From contig NZ_CP132342.1 of NCBI RefSeq assembly GCF_040529055.1, positions 2,540,001-2,604,000 of the forward strand: a DNA stretch of 64,000 bases, written 5' to 3'. A program made the translations under genes and the position numbers. Below are positions 10,621 to 20,968 of the stretch, one piece after another (position 1 is the first letter of the stretch; every line of letters begins with the position of its first letter). This DNA is from Xanthomonas sontii (GTDB lineage: Bacteria; Pseudomonadota; Gammaproteobacteria; Xanthomonadales; Xanthomonadaceae). Below the pieces are notes generated by a model. That model did no database searches. It was not told where the DNA came from and was given only the letters and a program-made list of their open reading frames with translations.

Positions 10621-11337
10621 TCACTCGGCGGGCAGAGCCTGCAGTGGCGCCTGGTCGTCGAGCCGCGCCGCGAAGCGGCCGCCGGGCGCGGCCGCGGCGG
10701 CCGGCAGCGGCCAGCGCTTGTAGTCGCCGGCCAGGATGTAGCCGGCGAGGCTGGGGAACAGGGTCTGGATGCGGCCGTCGGCGCCGACGAAGCTCAGGTC
10801 GCTGAGCCGGGCGTGGGCGCTGCCGCGGTTGTGCACCACCAGCTCCGGCCCGCGCGCGCCGGCGATCAGGTGGGTGCTGAGGCGCGGTGCGGCTGCCGGG
10901 TCCGCAGGGCTCAGGAACACGGGCGTGGAATAGCGCAGCAGCAACGGAGCGCCCTGCGTGGCGGGCGCGCCGGTGTCGGGTGGGGCGGTGCGTTCCTCCA
11001 GCACCAGGCGGTAGGCGCCTTCGTTGGCGCTCGCAGGGCCGGTACGCACCAGCCGCAGCAGTTGCCGCCCCTGCGCGGGGATGTCGATCGACTGCGGGCT
11101 GGCGCGGACCTCGTCGGTGCTCTCCAGGTCGTCCATCCCGTCGCTCTGCCGCCAGCGGTACACCGTGACCTGCGCCTGCCAGCGGCGGTCCTGGGTATTG
11201 CTCAGCCAGATCTCGGTGCTGGTCTCGCCGGGTGCCAGTTGCACCAGGGTCGGACTGATCCGCACCCCGGCCGCGCCGGCACTGCCGGCCAGCGCCAGCA
11301 GCAGCGCCGGCAGCAGGCGCGCGCGCGCGCTGCCCAT
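10621..11337 (-). CDS. Second pilus periplasmic chaperone (PapD-like, archaic pilus type)
   Basis: The 238-residue product has a signal peptide (MGSARARLLPALLLALAGSAGA) and a PapD-type N-terminal beta domain: VRISPTLVQLAPGETSTEIW, then LRLVRTGPASANEGAYRLVLEE in shortened form RTGPASANEGAYRLVLEE. These chaperones cap donor-strand pilus subunits in the periplasm. Its start overlaps the stop of the upstream small subunit gene (TGATG), so it is the last gene of the operon. It is a paralogue of the chaperone at 15072-15812, so the operon encodes two chaperones for one usher. Confidence 0.85.
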   Translation of the reverse strand: MGSARARLLPALLLALAGSAGAAGVRISPTLVQLAPGETSTEIWLSNTQDRRWQAQVTVYRWRQSDGMDDLESTDEVRASPQSIDIPAQGRQLLRLVRTGPASANEGAYRLVLEERTAPPDTGAPATQGAPLLLRYSTPVFLSPADPAAAPRLSTHLIAGARGPELVVHNRGSAHARLSDLSFVGADGRIQTLFPSLAGYILAGDYKRWPLPAAAAAPGGRFAARLDDQAPLQALPAE

Positions 11338-11657
11338 CAGAACGCGACCGTGGCGTAGCCCGCCGACGTGCCCGGCGTGATGCCGGCGGCGGGCAGGCTC
11401 AAGGCCAACGCCATGCCGGCGCCGGGCGCGGGTGTGCCGTCGATGCTGACCTGGTAGGCCAGCGGGCGGTTGCAGGCGACCGTCGGCAGTGCCCCGGGCT
11501 GCGGACGCGCCGGGGCGCCGATCTCGCAACTGCGTTCGATACGGATACCGATCCGCAACATCGTGCCGCCGGTGCCGACGGCGGGTTGCGCCGCCGCGTC
11601 GACGCCGGCCACGCACAGGCTCGCCAGCAGCAGCGGTCGCAGGAACGGCGCAGTCAT
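11337..11657 (-). CDS. Small pilus subunit-like secreted protein
   Basis: The 106-residue product carries a signal peptide (MTAPFLRPLLLASLCVAGVDA) and a single pair of cysteines, one in RIERSCEIGAP and one in VACNRPLAYQVSIDG, arranged as in spore-coat-U/Csu-type pilin domains. It is shorter than a usual subunit of about 150 residues, so it may be a minor subunit or a reduced domain. The start is supported by a GGAG site, and the stop overlaps the next chaperone start. It lies between the two-domain subunit and the second chaperone. Confidence 0.65.
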   Translation of the reverse strand: MTAPFLRPLLLASLCVAGVDAAAQPAVGTGGTMLRIGIRIERSCEIGAPARPQPGALPTVACNRPLAYQVSIDGTPAPGAGMALALSLPAAGITPGTSAGYATVAF

Positions 11658-11738
11658 CGAGCGGAACTCCGGGGAGGACACAGCCAATAGCGGCCCTCGC
11701 CACGACAACTTGACCGGCACGCTGGCGCTGTTCAGGCC

Positions 11739-12761
11739 TCAGTAGGTGACGGTGACCTTGACCACGTCGCTGTAGCTGCCCGGGGCGGGCGTCTGCCGGG
11801 CCGGGACCTGCCCGTACAGGGTCAGCGTCTGTGCGCTGCCGGTCCCGGTGCCGGTCTGGGTATCGCTATTCAGGGTGCTGCCCCAGCGTTGGGTACGCGC
11901 AGCGTCGCGGTACAGCTCATAGGTCAGGTACTGGCCGCTGGCGCTGCGCATGCGGCGCACGTTGCCGCTGGCGTTCTGGCCATTGTCCAGGCTCACCTGC
12001 CAGGCGGTGCGGTAGCGGCAGTTCATGCTGAGCACGGTGGTGTAGTTCAGCGGGTTGTCGATCAGGCCGGACTGGGTGCCGAAGTCCAGGTCGGCGATGC
12101 TGGCGATGGTGCAGGTCGGTGCGGCGGTGGCGCTGGCCACGAACGGGAACTGCACCGAGGTGCCGCCGCCCTTGCCGCCGGTGGTGCAGGAGGTGGGAAT
12201 CACCGCGGGGTTGCCGACCAACGGCTCGTCGTAGCGATACTGCAGGTTGGTGTACACGCCGCTGAAACTGTTCTGGTAGGCCCCGGTGGCGATACCGCTC
12301 TGCAACGGGACGCGCGCATAGATGGTGTAGGTGCCGGTGCCGCTGCCGCCGGTCGCCAGCGACGAGTAGGTCAGGTCCACCTGCAGTGGGGTGGAACCGC
12401 TCAGCGCGCTGCCCCAGATCAGGCTGCGCGCGCTGTCGCGGTAGAGCTGGAAGCCGAGGCTGTCGTTGAGCGGGTTGAGCATGCGCCGCGGGGTGATGCC
12501 GAGGCCGGCACCCTGCGCGCCCTCGCCGATGTTCAGGCACATGCGTACGTAGATCGTGCCCAGCACGCTGATCGCGCCGGTCTGGCAGGTCACCAGGATC
12601 TGTGCGGTGGCGTCGGTGACGGCGGTGTCGGAGAGGGTGCCGAAGCTCACCGCCGTGGCCTGCGCGGTACAGGTGGTGGTCGCGGCAGCGCGCTGCGGCA
12701 GCAGCGCCGCGGCCACCAGCAGCAGCGCCGGCAGCCATATCCGCCAGGCGCGCGCGCTCAC
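11739..12761 (-). CDS. Two-domain spore coat U (SCPU) protein, probable pilus tip adhesin
   Basis: The 340-residue secreted protein has a signal peptide and two tandem SCPU domains. The first contains TTTCTAQATAVSFGTL and ends near NLQYRYDEP; the second starts at PTCTIASIADLDFGTQ and ends with PGSYSDVVKVTVTY. In Csu-type archaic pili the two-domain subunit CsuE is the tip adhesin, and this gene follows the usher just as csuE does. It begins with GTG overlapping the usher stop (GTGA), so translation is coupled. The hydrophobic finger loops that define CsuE were not assessed. Confidence 0.8.
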   Translation of the reverse strand: MSARAWRIWLPALLLVAAALLPQRAAATTTCTAQATAVSFGTLSDTAVTDATAQILVTCQTGAISVLGTIYVRMCLNIGEGAQGAGLGITPRRMLNPLNDSLGFQLYRDSARSLIWGSALSGSTPLQVDLTYSSLATGGSGTGTYTIYARVPLQSGIATGAYQNSFSGVYTNLQYRYDEPLVGNPAVIPTSCTTGGKGGGTSVQFPFVASATAAPTCTIASIADLDFGTQSGLIDNPLNYTTVLSMNCRYRTAWQVSLDNGQNASGNVRRMRSASGQYLTYELYRDAARTQRWGSTLNSDTQTGTGTGSAQTLTLYGQVPARQTPAPGSYSDVVKVTVTY

Positions 12762-15121
12762 GGCGTGCGCTCCGGCAGGCAGCGCAGCGGACCCAGCCGG
12801 GTGGGCGGCGCCTGCGTCGGGCGCTCGATCCGGAACCGGCAGTGGCTTCCTTGCATGTCCACCTCCAGGTCGTTGCGGCCGGGCGCGAGCCCTTCCACAT
12901 AGGCCTGGCCATCGTAGCCGACCACGGTGTCGACGCCCGGTCCATGCACCCGGCTGCCGACCGGCAGCGGCGCGTCGGCGGCGTCGTGCAGTTGCACCAG
13001 CACGCCGTCGCTGCGGCGGATCGGGAACGCCACCACCACCCCGGTCCGATCGCGCGGCACCACGATCTGGTCGACCTGCTCCGGCCGCAACTCGGGCGGC
13101 AGGCGCATCGGATCGATCGACAGCCGGTTGTGCTGCCAGGCCAGCAGCGGCGTGACCAGCAGGAAACCGCGCGCATCGGTGCGGCCGATCGGCCGGTTCT
13201 CCAGCAGCACCGGCACGTCGGCGACGCCGCCGGTGGAGACCAGGGCGAAGGCCTGGTCGAGATCGCGGCCAGGGAACCAGCCGCCGCCGATCCAGGCCAC
13301 GCCGCCCGACGCTTCCGCATAGGCGTAGCGCTGGCCGCCGGCGCTGGCGATGCCGCTGGCGTAGCGGGCGCTGTCGCCACGCCAGCTGGCCTCGGCCAGG
13401 CCGCCGCCGCCGTCCTGCCCGCCGCGCGCCTGCAGCCGCCAGCCGCTGCCGCCGTCGGCGGCGGCCGCCTGGCTGAGGTCGGCCGTCGCACTGGTGCGCG
13501 CGCCGATGCGTTGCACGGCGACGCCGGCCTGGCGGCGGCCGTCCAGCGCGATCGACCAGCCCAGGTACACGCTGCGGTCGCGGACCTGGTCCAGGTTCTG
13601 GTTGATGCTCAGGTTCAACGACGACTGCCGCGGCAGGGCTCGGGTCCAGAACAGGCTGGCGTAGCGTTGGTCGCCGCTGTCGGGGTAGGCCAGGCGCACG
13701 TAGCTCAGGGCGATGTTGCCGACGCCGTCCCAGGTGCTGCCGAACAGGGCGCGCTCGCTGATCCGCGGCGGCGCGGCGCCGTAGCGCGCGGCCACGTCGC
13801 GGTAGCCGGATTGCGCGCGCTGGGTATCCATCGCCAGGTTGAAGCGGCCGTTGTTCCAGCGGTAGCTCAACGCGTACTGCAGGCCTTGCTGGCCGGCCGC
13901 ACCGCCGTGCGCCAGCGAGGCGCCGAACACGCCGGCGCGCGGCAACAGCCACAGGCCGCCGACCCCGGCGTTGCGCACGCCGGCGCCGGCCTCGGCATGT
14001 GCCTCGGCGGTGAAGCGCGGGCCGAGGCCGCGCCGCCAGCTGGCGCTGCCGACGGTGTCGCCGGCATAGGCGAAATCGGCGACGCCGTACGCCTCGCGCA
14101 CCCGGCCCAGCGCCAGCGACCAGTCGGTCAGGCCGCTGGCCAGCAGATCCTGGGTCGCATAGAACGGAAAGGCCAGCGAGCGGGTGCGGCCGTAGGCGTC
14201 GGTGATCACCACCTGGGCATTGCCGGCGCCGTCCACGCCCGGCGCGGCGGACAGCTGGAACGGCCCGGCCGGCAGCTGCGCGCCGTACTGGCGGATGCCG
14301 TTGACGTACAGGTCCACGCTGGACGGCACCGCCACTTCGCCGAGGAATTCCGGCAACGGGGTGATCGCGCGATACGGCTGCAGGCCGAAGTCGCTGCCCA
14401 CCCGCACGCCGCCCAGGCGCACGGTGCGGCTCCAACTGGTGCTGCTGCTGAAGGTGTCGCCCAGCACCACGCTGGTCATGCGCTCGGGCAGCGACCACTG
14501 CCATTGCGTGTCCAGGCGGATCGTCTGAGCACGCCAGTCCTGCTGCGGCTCGCGGTACACGCGGCCGACGAAGGACTGCCGCAGCAGGCCCTGGCCCAGA
14601 CCGAACACGCGCAGCTCGCCACTGGCGGTGAGATTGCTGGCGCCGCCCTGGCGGCTGGCGTAGAGGTCGTAGTCGAGCAGTGCGCCGGGTGAACTGGTCG
14701 CCGGCAGCGACGGCACGCCGCCGCGCGCGTCGATGCGGGTGGTGGCGACGTCCAGCAGCGCCACCGGCGCGTCGATCGTCACCTGCTGCAGGCTGGCGTC
14801 GTAGCGGAAGCGCACGCCGTCCAGGTCGCCCAGGGCGATCGCCGCGCTGGCGTCGCTGCCGTCCACGCGCAGGCCGAGCTGGCGCAGGGTGGCGGCGCTG
14901 GCGCGCAGTTGCTCGCCGTCGCGTTGGAACTGGAACAGGCCGGGCTGGCGGGTCTGGTTCAGGGTGACCTCCAGGTACAGGGTCTCCTGCGCCGGAGCGG
15001 TCGCCTCGGGCGGGGGCTGAGGCTGGGCGACGGCGAGCGCGGCGCTGCCGACCCACAGCGCCAGCAGCAGTTCAGGGCGCCGCGGCGTCCACGAACAGCG
15101 ACTGCGCGCGCGGCTCGCCAT
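12758..15121 (-). CDS. Fimbrial outer membrane usher protein (Csu/archaic type)
   Basis: The 787-residue usher is the outer membrane pore that orders and exports chaperone-subunit complexes. After a signal sequence it has the N-terminal domain (TLYLEVTLNQTRQPGLFQFQ). A long beta-barrel region with RVGSDFGLQPYRAITPLPEF and the plug segment follows, and the end has two Cys (HCRF and RCLP). The start at 15121 overlaps the chaperone gene by 50 nt. The size fits the family (750-850). The subunit and chaperone genes on both sides define its role. Confidence 0.92.
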   Translation of the reverse strand: MASRARSRCSWTPRRPELLLALWVGSAALAVAQPQPPPEATAPAQETLYLEVTLNQTRQPGLFQFQRDGEQLRASAATLRQLGLRVDGSDASAAIALGDLDGVRFRYDASLQQVTIDAPVALLDVATTRIDARGGVPSLPATSSPGALLDYDLYASRQGGASNLTASGELRVFGLGQGLLRQSFVGRVYREPQQDWRAQTIRLDTQWQWSLPERMTSVVLGDTFSSSTSWSRTVRLGGVRVGSDFGLQPYRAITPLPEFLGEVAVPSSVDLYVNGIRQYGAQLPAGPFQLSAAPGVDGAGNAQVVITDAYGRTRSLAFPFYATQDLLASGLTDWSLALGRVREAYGVADFAYAGDTVGSASWRRGLGPRFTAEAHAEAGAGVRNAGVGGLWLLPRAGVFGASLAHGGAAGQQGLQYALSYRWNNGRFNLAMDTQRAQSGYRDVAARYGAAPPRISERALFGSTWDGVGNIALSYVRLAYPDSGDQRYASLFWTRALPRQSSLNLSINQNLDQVRDRSVYLGWSIALDGRRQAGVAVQRIGARTSATADLSQAAAADGGSGWRLQARGGQDGGGGLAEASWRGDSARYASGIASAGGQRYAYAEASGGVAWIGGGWFPGRDLDQAFALVSTGGVADVPVLLENRPIGRTDARGFLLVTPLLAWQHNRLSIDPMRLPPELRPEQVDQIVVPRDRTGVVVAFPIRRSDGVLVQLHDAADAPLPVGSRVHGPGVDTVVGYDGQAYVEGLAPGRNDLEVDMQGSHCRFRIERPTQAPPTRLGPLRCLPERTP

Positions 15122-15812
15122 TGATCCTTGCCTCGAACGTTCCCTGGGTCTGCGCCAGCGCCGCCGGCAGCGGCCAGCGCTTGCGTTGGCCCGGCAGCAC
15201 GTAGCCGGCCAGGCCCTCGGCGATGGCGCTGCGGCGGCCGTCGCCGGCGACGAACTGCAGGTCCACAAGCTGCGCGTGGCCGTTGCCCTCATTGCGCACT
15301 TCCAGCGCCGCCCCCGCGCCGTCGCGGAGCAGCCGCGCGCGCAGTGCCGGCGCCGTGGTCGCGGCCGGCTTGAGGAACACCGGCACCGAATAGCGCAGCA
15401 CGAACTGCAGCCCGGCGCTGGCGTTGCCGCCGGCATCCTGGCTGGGCAGTTCGTCGACCAGGATGCGATAGGCGTCCTCGCCGGCGGCGGGCGCGGGATC
15501 CAGGCGGATCACCCGCACCAGTTGCCGCGCGTGCGGCGCCAGTTGCAGCATCGGCGGGCTGAGCGCGATGCGGTCGCTGGGGTCGAGCACATCCTCGCCG
15601 TCGCGCTGCTGCCAGCGGAACACGCGCACCTGCGCGCGCAGCGGCACGTCGCCACTGTTGCTCAGCCACAGGCCCTGCGCGGTCTCCTCGGCACGCAGCG
15701 ACACCGAGGTCGGCGCCACCTGCAGGCTCGCGGCGGCAGCCGCGCCGGCCGCCGCCAGCCACAGCGCGGCGAGTGCCGGCAGGCGCAGGAAGGAAGGCAG
15801 TCGCAAACGCAT
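15072..15812 (-). CDS. Pilus periplasmic chaperone (PapD-like)
   Basis: The 246-residue product has a signal peptide and a chaperone beta domain starting SLQVAPTSVSLRAEETAQGL. It includes the region ARQLVRVIRLDPAPAAGEDA that matches the subunit-anchoring strand and the F-G loop neighbourhood RYSVPVFLKP. It would bind SCPU-domain subunits and deliver them to the usher encoded immediately downstream, with which it overlaps. It is similar throughout to the product of 10621-11337. Confidence 0.9.
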   Translation of the reverse strand: MRLRLPSFLRLPALAALWLAAAGAAAAASLQVAPTSVSLRAEETAQGLWLSNSGDVPLRAQVRVFRWQQRDGEDVLDPSDRIALSPPMLQLAPHARQLVRVIRLDPAPAAGEDAYRILVDELPSQDAGGNASAGLQFVLRYSVPVFLKPAATTAPALRARLLRDGAGAALEVRNEGNGHAQLVDLQFVAGDGRRSAIAEGLAGYVLPGQRKRWPLPAALAQTQGTFEARINGEPRAQSLFVDAAAP

Positions 15813-15826
15813 GCAGGCGGCTCCGG

Positions 15827-16330
15827 TTACCAGGTGACGGTGGCGGTGACGACGTCGCTGTACGAACCGGCAGGGTAGTTGGTGCTGGCGACCTGGCCGT
15901 AGACGGTGATCGGTTGCACTGCACCATTGCCGGTGCCGGCCTGGGTGTCGGTGCCGATGGTCGAGCCCCAGTTCTGGGTGCGCGCGGCATTGCGGTACAG
16001 CGCGTACGGCACGCGTGCGGTATTGCTGGCGTCGGCACTGCCCATGGTGCGGGTGGTGACCGTGGCGCCTGAGCCGGAACCGGCGTTGAGCGCGATGTTG
16101 TACGGGGTCCCGGAGGTGCAGCGCACGTTCAAGGTGCCGGTGCTGTTGATCGCGCTCTGGGTGGAATTGACGCTGCCGAAATCGACGTCGGTGGGCGCGG
16201 TCTGGATGTCGCAGACGCTGGTGATCTGGATCTTGACGTTGAAGGTGCGCGAGTCGGACTGGGCCCAGGCCAGGCCGGTCCCGGCGGCGAACAGCACGAG
16301 GAAGGCGAGAACGCGATGGAAGAGGTACAT
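15827..16330 (-). CDS. Spore coat U domain protein, probable major pilin
   Basis: The 167-residue secreted protein has a signal peptide (MYLFHRVLAFLVLFAAGTGL to about residue 24). A single SCPU domain follows, with NVKIQITSVCDIQTAPTDVD at its start and YPAGSYSDVVTATVTW at its end. The cysteines in SVCDI and VRCTS would form the conserved disulfide. It is the first gene of the operon, the position of the major subunit CsuA/B in Acinetobacter. The start codon was set at 16330, where the signal peptide begins; the frame is open 114 nt further upstream without a plausible signal. Confidence 0.87.
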   Translation of the reverse strand: MYLFHRVLAFLVLFAAGTGLAWAQSDSRTFNVKIQITSVCDIQTAPTDVDFGSVNSTQSAINSTGTLNVRCTSGTPYNIALNAGSGSGATVTTRTMGSADASNTARVPYALYRNAARTQNWGSTIGTDTQAGTGNGAVQPITVYGQVASTNYPAGSYSDVVTATVTW

Positions 16331-16390
16331 GGCAGGGTTCTTCGGTGAGGGCGGACAACCGCCGGTGCCACTGCCAGTGCAAAATGCGAG

Positions 16391-16430
16391 CCAGTTCACA
16401 TATTTATGGATCGTTATCCAGTTTTCACAT
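16391..16430. promoter_or_regulatory. Candidate regulatory site upstream of the pilus operon
   Basis: In the 226-nt divergent region between the pilus operon and map, an inverted repeat TGGAT-N4-ATCCA (16407-16420) is flanked by two direct copies of CCAGTT(TT)CACAT at 16391-16401 and 16418-16430. The region is AT-rich compared with its surroundings. It looks like an operator or activator site; no regulator is encoded next to it. Confidence 0.45.
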
Positions 16431-16521
16431 GGGATGACCGCCACAGGGTGCCGTGTTCAGTGCGATGAAGGCAGCGGCGACCGCGCCGGCGTGCCAAAAA
16501 CCCGGCAACGCGCCCGGCGCG

Positions 16522-16549
16522 TTCAGCCAGCGCCGGGATGAGCGATAAT
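16522..16549 (+). promoter_or_regulatory. Candidate promoter for map-glnD
   Basis: TTCAGC (16522-16527) and GATAAT (16544-16549) are separated by 16 nt. The expected start point is 16556-16557, which is the A of the map ATG, so the mRNA may be leaderless. Confidence 0.45.
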
Positions 16550-16556
16550 GACGACC

Positions 16557-17333
16557 ATGACCGTCAATCTGAAAACTCCGCAGGACATCGAGAAGATGCG
16601 CGTGGCCGGCCGCCTGGCCGCCGAGGTACTGGACCTGATCGGCCCGTACGTGAAGCCCGGCGTCACCACCGCCGAGCTGGACCGCATCTGCCACGACCAT
16701 ATCGTCAAGGTGCAGGGGGCGGTGCCGGCCAACGTCGGCTATCGCGGCTTTCCGAAGACCGTGTGCACGTCGGTGAACAACGTCATCTGCCACGGCATCC
16801 CCAGTGAGGGCAAGGTCCTGAAGGACGGCGACATCGTCAACATCGACGTCACCGTGATCAAGGACGGCTGGCATGGCGACACCAGCCGCATGTACTGCGC
16901 GGGCACGCCGTCGGTGATGGCGCGGCGCCTGATCGAGGCCACCTACGAGGCGATGTGGCGCGGCATCCGCGCGGTGAAGCCGGGCGCCACGCTCGGCGAC
17001 GTCGGCCATGCCATCCAGCAGTACGCCGAGAGCGAGCGCTTCAGCGTGGTGCGCGAGTACTGCGGCCACGGCATCGGCAAGGTCTACCACGACGAACCGC
17101 AGGTGCTGCACTACGGCCGGCCGGGCGATGGCCTGGTGCTGAAGCCGGGCATGACCTTCACCATCGAGCCGATGATCAACGAGGGCACGCGCTACACCCG
17201 CGTGCTGCCGGACGGCTGGACCGTGGTGACCAAGGACCGCAAGCTCTCCGCGCAATGGGAGCACATGGTCGCCGTCACCGAGGATGGGGTGGAGGTCCTG
17301 ACCCTGTCGCCGGGCGGCCTCGGCGAACCGTGA
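16557..17333 (+). CDS. map: Type I methionine aminopeptidase
   Basis: Map removes initiator methionine from nascent proteins. The 258-residue product has the five metal ligands in family motifs: NIDVTVIKDGWHGDTSRMYC (two Asp), GHGIG (His), FTIEPMI (Glu) and AQWEHMVAVTEDG (Glu). The start at 16557 gives an N-terminus MTVNLKTPQDIEKMRVAGRL aligned with E. coli Map. An ATG three codons upstream overlaps the probable -10 box. glnD starts inside its stop codon. Confidence 0.97.
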   Translation: MTVNLKTPQDIEKMRVAGRLAAEVLDLIGPYVKPGVTTAELDRICHDHIVKVQGAVPANVGYRGFPKTVCTSVNNVICHGIPSEGKVLKDGDIVNIDVTVIKDGWHGDTSRMYCAGTPSVMARRLIEATYEAMWRGIRAVKPGATLGDVGHAIQQYAESERFSVVREYCGHGIGKVYHDEPQVLHYGRPGDGLVLKPGMTFTIEPMINEGTRYTRVLPDGWTVVTKDRKLSAQWEHMVAVTEDGVEVLTLSPGGLGEP

Positions 17334-19962
17334 GCCTGCTGCCGGCCGGTGCCGATGCCGGCATGCCCGGCGCCGGCGTCGACGACGCCGGTTGGGCCGC
17401 CGCGGTCCGGCAACTGCTGGCGCAGACCGATGCGCGGCTGAGCAAGCGTTTCGACCAGGGCGATGACATCGATCGCCTGCTGGCGCTGCGCGCGCGCGCG
17501 CTCGACCAGTTGATCCGTCACGCCTGGAGCCGCTGCGTGCCGCGCGAGGCCGGGCTGGCGTTGTTCGCGGTCGGCGGCTATGGCCGTGGCGAACTGTTCC
17601 CGCGCTCGGACATCGACCTGCTGGTGTTCGGCGACCTCGATCCCGCCTACGAACCGGCGCTGGCACGGCTGTTCCCGCTGTTGTGGGACGCCGGCGTGCC
17701 GGTGAGCCATGCGGTGCGCTCGGCCGCGCAGTGCACTGCGGCCTGCGCCGACCAGACCGTGCTGACCGCGCTGATCGAGGCACGCCCGCTGCAGGCCGAC
17801 GCCGCCGCCAAGGCGGCGCTGGCGGCGGCCATCGCCCCGCAGCGGGTATGGCCGCCGCGCGAATTCTTCATGGCCAAGCGCGAGGAACTGCAGGCCCGCC
17901 ACCAGCGCTTCGGCGACACCGCCGACAACCTGGAGCCGGACATCAAGGACGGCCCCGGCGGCCTGCGCGACCTGCATACGCTGGGCTGGATGGCGCTGCG
18001 CGCATTCGGCGTGCGCGACCTGGAGCCGTTGATCGGCCTGGGCCACGTCGGCGGCGACGAAGCCGCGGCGCTGCGCCGCGAGCGCCGCGAACTGGCGCGC
18101 TTGCGCTACGGGCTGCACCTGGTCGCCAACCGCCCGGAAGAGCGCCTGCGCTTCGATTACCAGAAGACCCTGGCGCAGCGCCTGGGCTTCTCCGACGACG
18201 TCGAGAGCCTGGGCGTCGAAAAGATGATGCAGCGCTTCTATCGCAGCGCGGCGATCGTGCGCCGGCTCAGCGACCGGCTGCTGCAGCGGTTCGAGGAACA
18301 GTTCGACGGCGAGGCGCAGCCGCAGCCGCTGCACGGCGGCTTCTCGCTGCGCCGCGGCTACCTGGCCGCCGACGACGAGCGCTGGCCGCAGGCCGACCCG
18401 GTGCAGGTGTTCGCGCTGTTCGCCACCTGGGCCGCGCACGGCGAGATCCGCGGTCTGCATTCGCTGACCGCGCGCGCGCTGGCCGAGGCGCTGCCGCATC
18501 TGCCGGCCTACGCCAGCGCCAGCCCGACCGCGCGCGAGCGCTTCCTGGTGCTGTTGCGCGGCCCGCGCGCGGTGCAGACGCTGACCCGGATGGCGCGGCT
18601 GGGCGTGCTCGGGCAGTGGATCCCCGCCTTCGCGCAGGTGTCCGGGCGCATGCAGTTCGACCTGTTCCACGTGTACACGGTCGACCAGCACACGCTGATG
18701 GTGCTGAAGAACATGGCGGTGTTCGCCAACGCGCGTGCCGACGAGCGCTTCTCCATCGCCCACGAAGTCTGGCCACGGCTGCGCAAGCCGGAACTGCTGC
18801 TGCTGGCCGGCCTGTTCCACGACATCGCCAAGGGCCGCGGCGGCGACCATTCGGAGCTGGGCGCGGTGGATGCGCGCGCGTTCTGCGCCGCGCACGCGCT
18901 CAGCGCCGCCGACACCGAACTGGTCGCCTGGCTGGTCGAGCAGCACCTGCGCATGTCGGTGACCGCGCAGAAGCAGGACATCGCCGATCCGGAGGTGATC
19001 CATCGCTTCGCCAGCCTGGTCGGCGACCGCGAGCGTCTGGACTATCTGTACCTGCTGACCTGCGCCGACATCGCCGGCACCAGCCCCAAGCTATGGAATG
19101 CGTGGAAGGATCGGCTGCTGGCCGACCTGTACTTCGCCGCGCGCCGCGCCCTGCGCGAAGGCCTGGAGCATCCGCTGCCGGTGGCCGAGCGCCTGCAGGA
19201 GGCGCGCGAGGCCGCGCGCGCGCTGATGCACATCCAGGGCCACGACGACGCCATCATCGACCGCCAGTTCGCCGGCATGCCGGACGAGAGCTTCCTGCGC
19301 TTCCGTCCCGAGCAACTGGCCTGGCAGGCGACCTCGCTGATGGAGGTGGAACTCGGTGGCACCCTGGTCAAGGTGCGCCCGGTCACCCCCGACGACGCGG
19401 CGCTGGAAGTGTTCGTGTATTCGCCGGACCGCGACGGCCTGTTCGCCGCGATCGTGATGACCCTGGACCGGCTCGGCTACGGCATCCATCGCGCGCGCGT
19501 GCTCGACGCCCCGCACGGGGCGATCTTCGACACCTTCGAGGTGATGCCGGCCGATGCCTTCGCCAGCGGCGACATCGCGCAGTTGCAGGCCGGACTGCGC
19601 GAGGCGCTGGCCGGCGACCTGGCGCGGCTGCGCCCGGCGCGGCGGGTGGTGCCGCGCCAGCTGCGGCATTTCCGCTTCGCCCCGCGCATCGAATTCCGCG
19701 AAAGCCTCGACGGCCGCCTGACCCGGCTCAGCCTGGTCGCGCCGGACCGCCCGGGGCTGCTGTCGGACGTGGCCCAGGTGCTGCGCCGGCAGCACCTGCG
19801 CGTGCACGACGCGCGCATCGCCACCTTCGGCGAGCGCGCCGAGGATCTGTTCCACATCACCGACGAGCACAACCTGCCGTTGCCCGACGCCGCCCGCCAG
19901 GCGTTGCAGGCCGCGCTGCAGGCCTGCCTTGACCCCGATACCCCGCCTGGAGACCCCCGCTG

Positions 19963-19963
<1 letters not shown>
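17330..19963 (+). CDS. glnD: [Protein-PII] uridylyltransferase/uridylyl-removing enzyme
   Basis: GlnD senses glutamine and uridylylates or deuridylylates PII proteins, controlling nitrogen assimilation. The 877-residue protein has the nucleotidyltransferase motif [18 protein letters not shown] (about residues 81-100). The HD domain with [12 protein letters not shown] (about 496-507) carries the uridylyl-removing activity, and two C-terminal ACT domains (about 693 and 802 onward) bind glutamine. The start is GTG, overlapping the map stop by four bases (GTGA); an in-frame ATG lies 11 codons further in. dapD follows with a TGATG overlap. Confidence 0.97.
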
Positions 19964-20967
<1,004 letters not shown>

Positions 20968-20968
20968 G

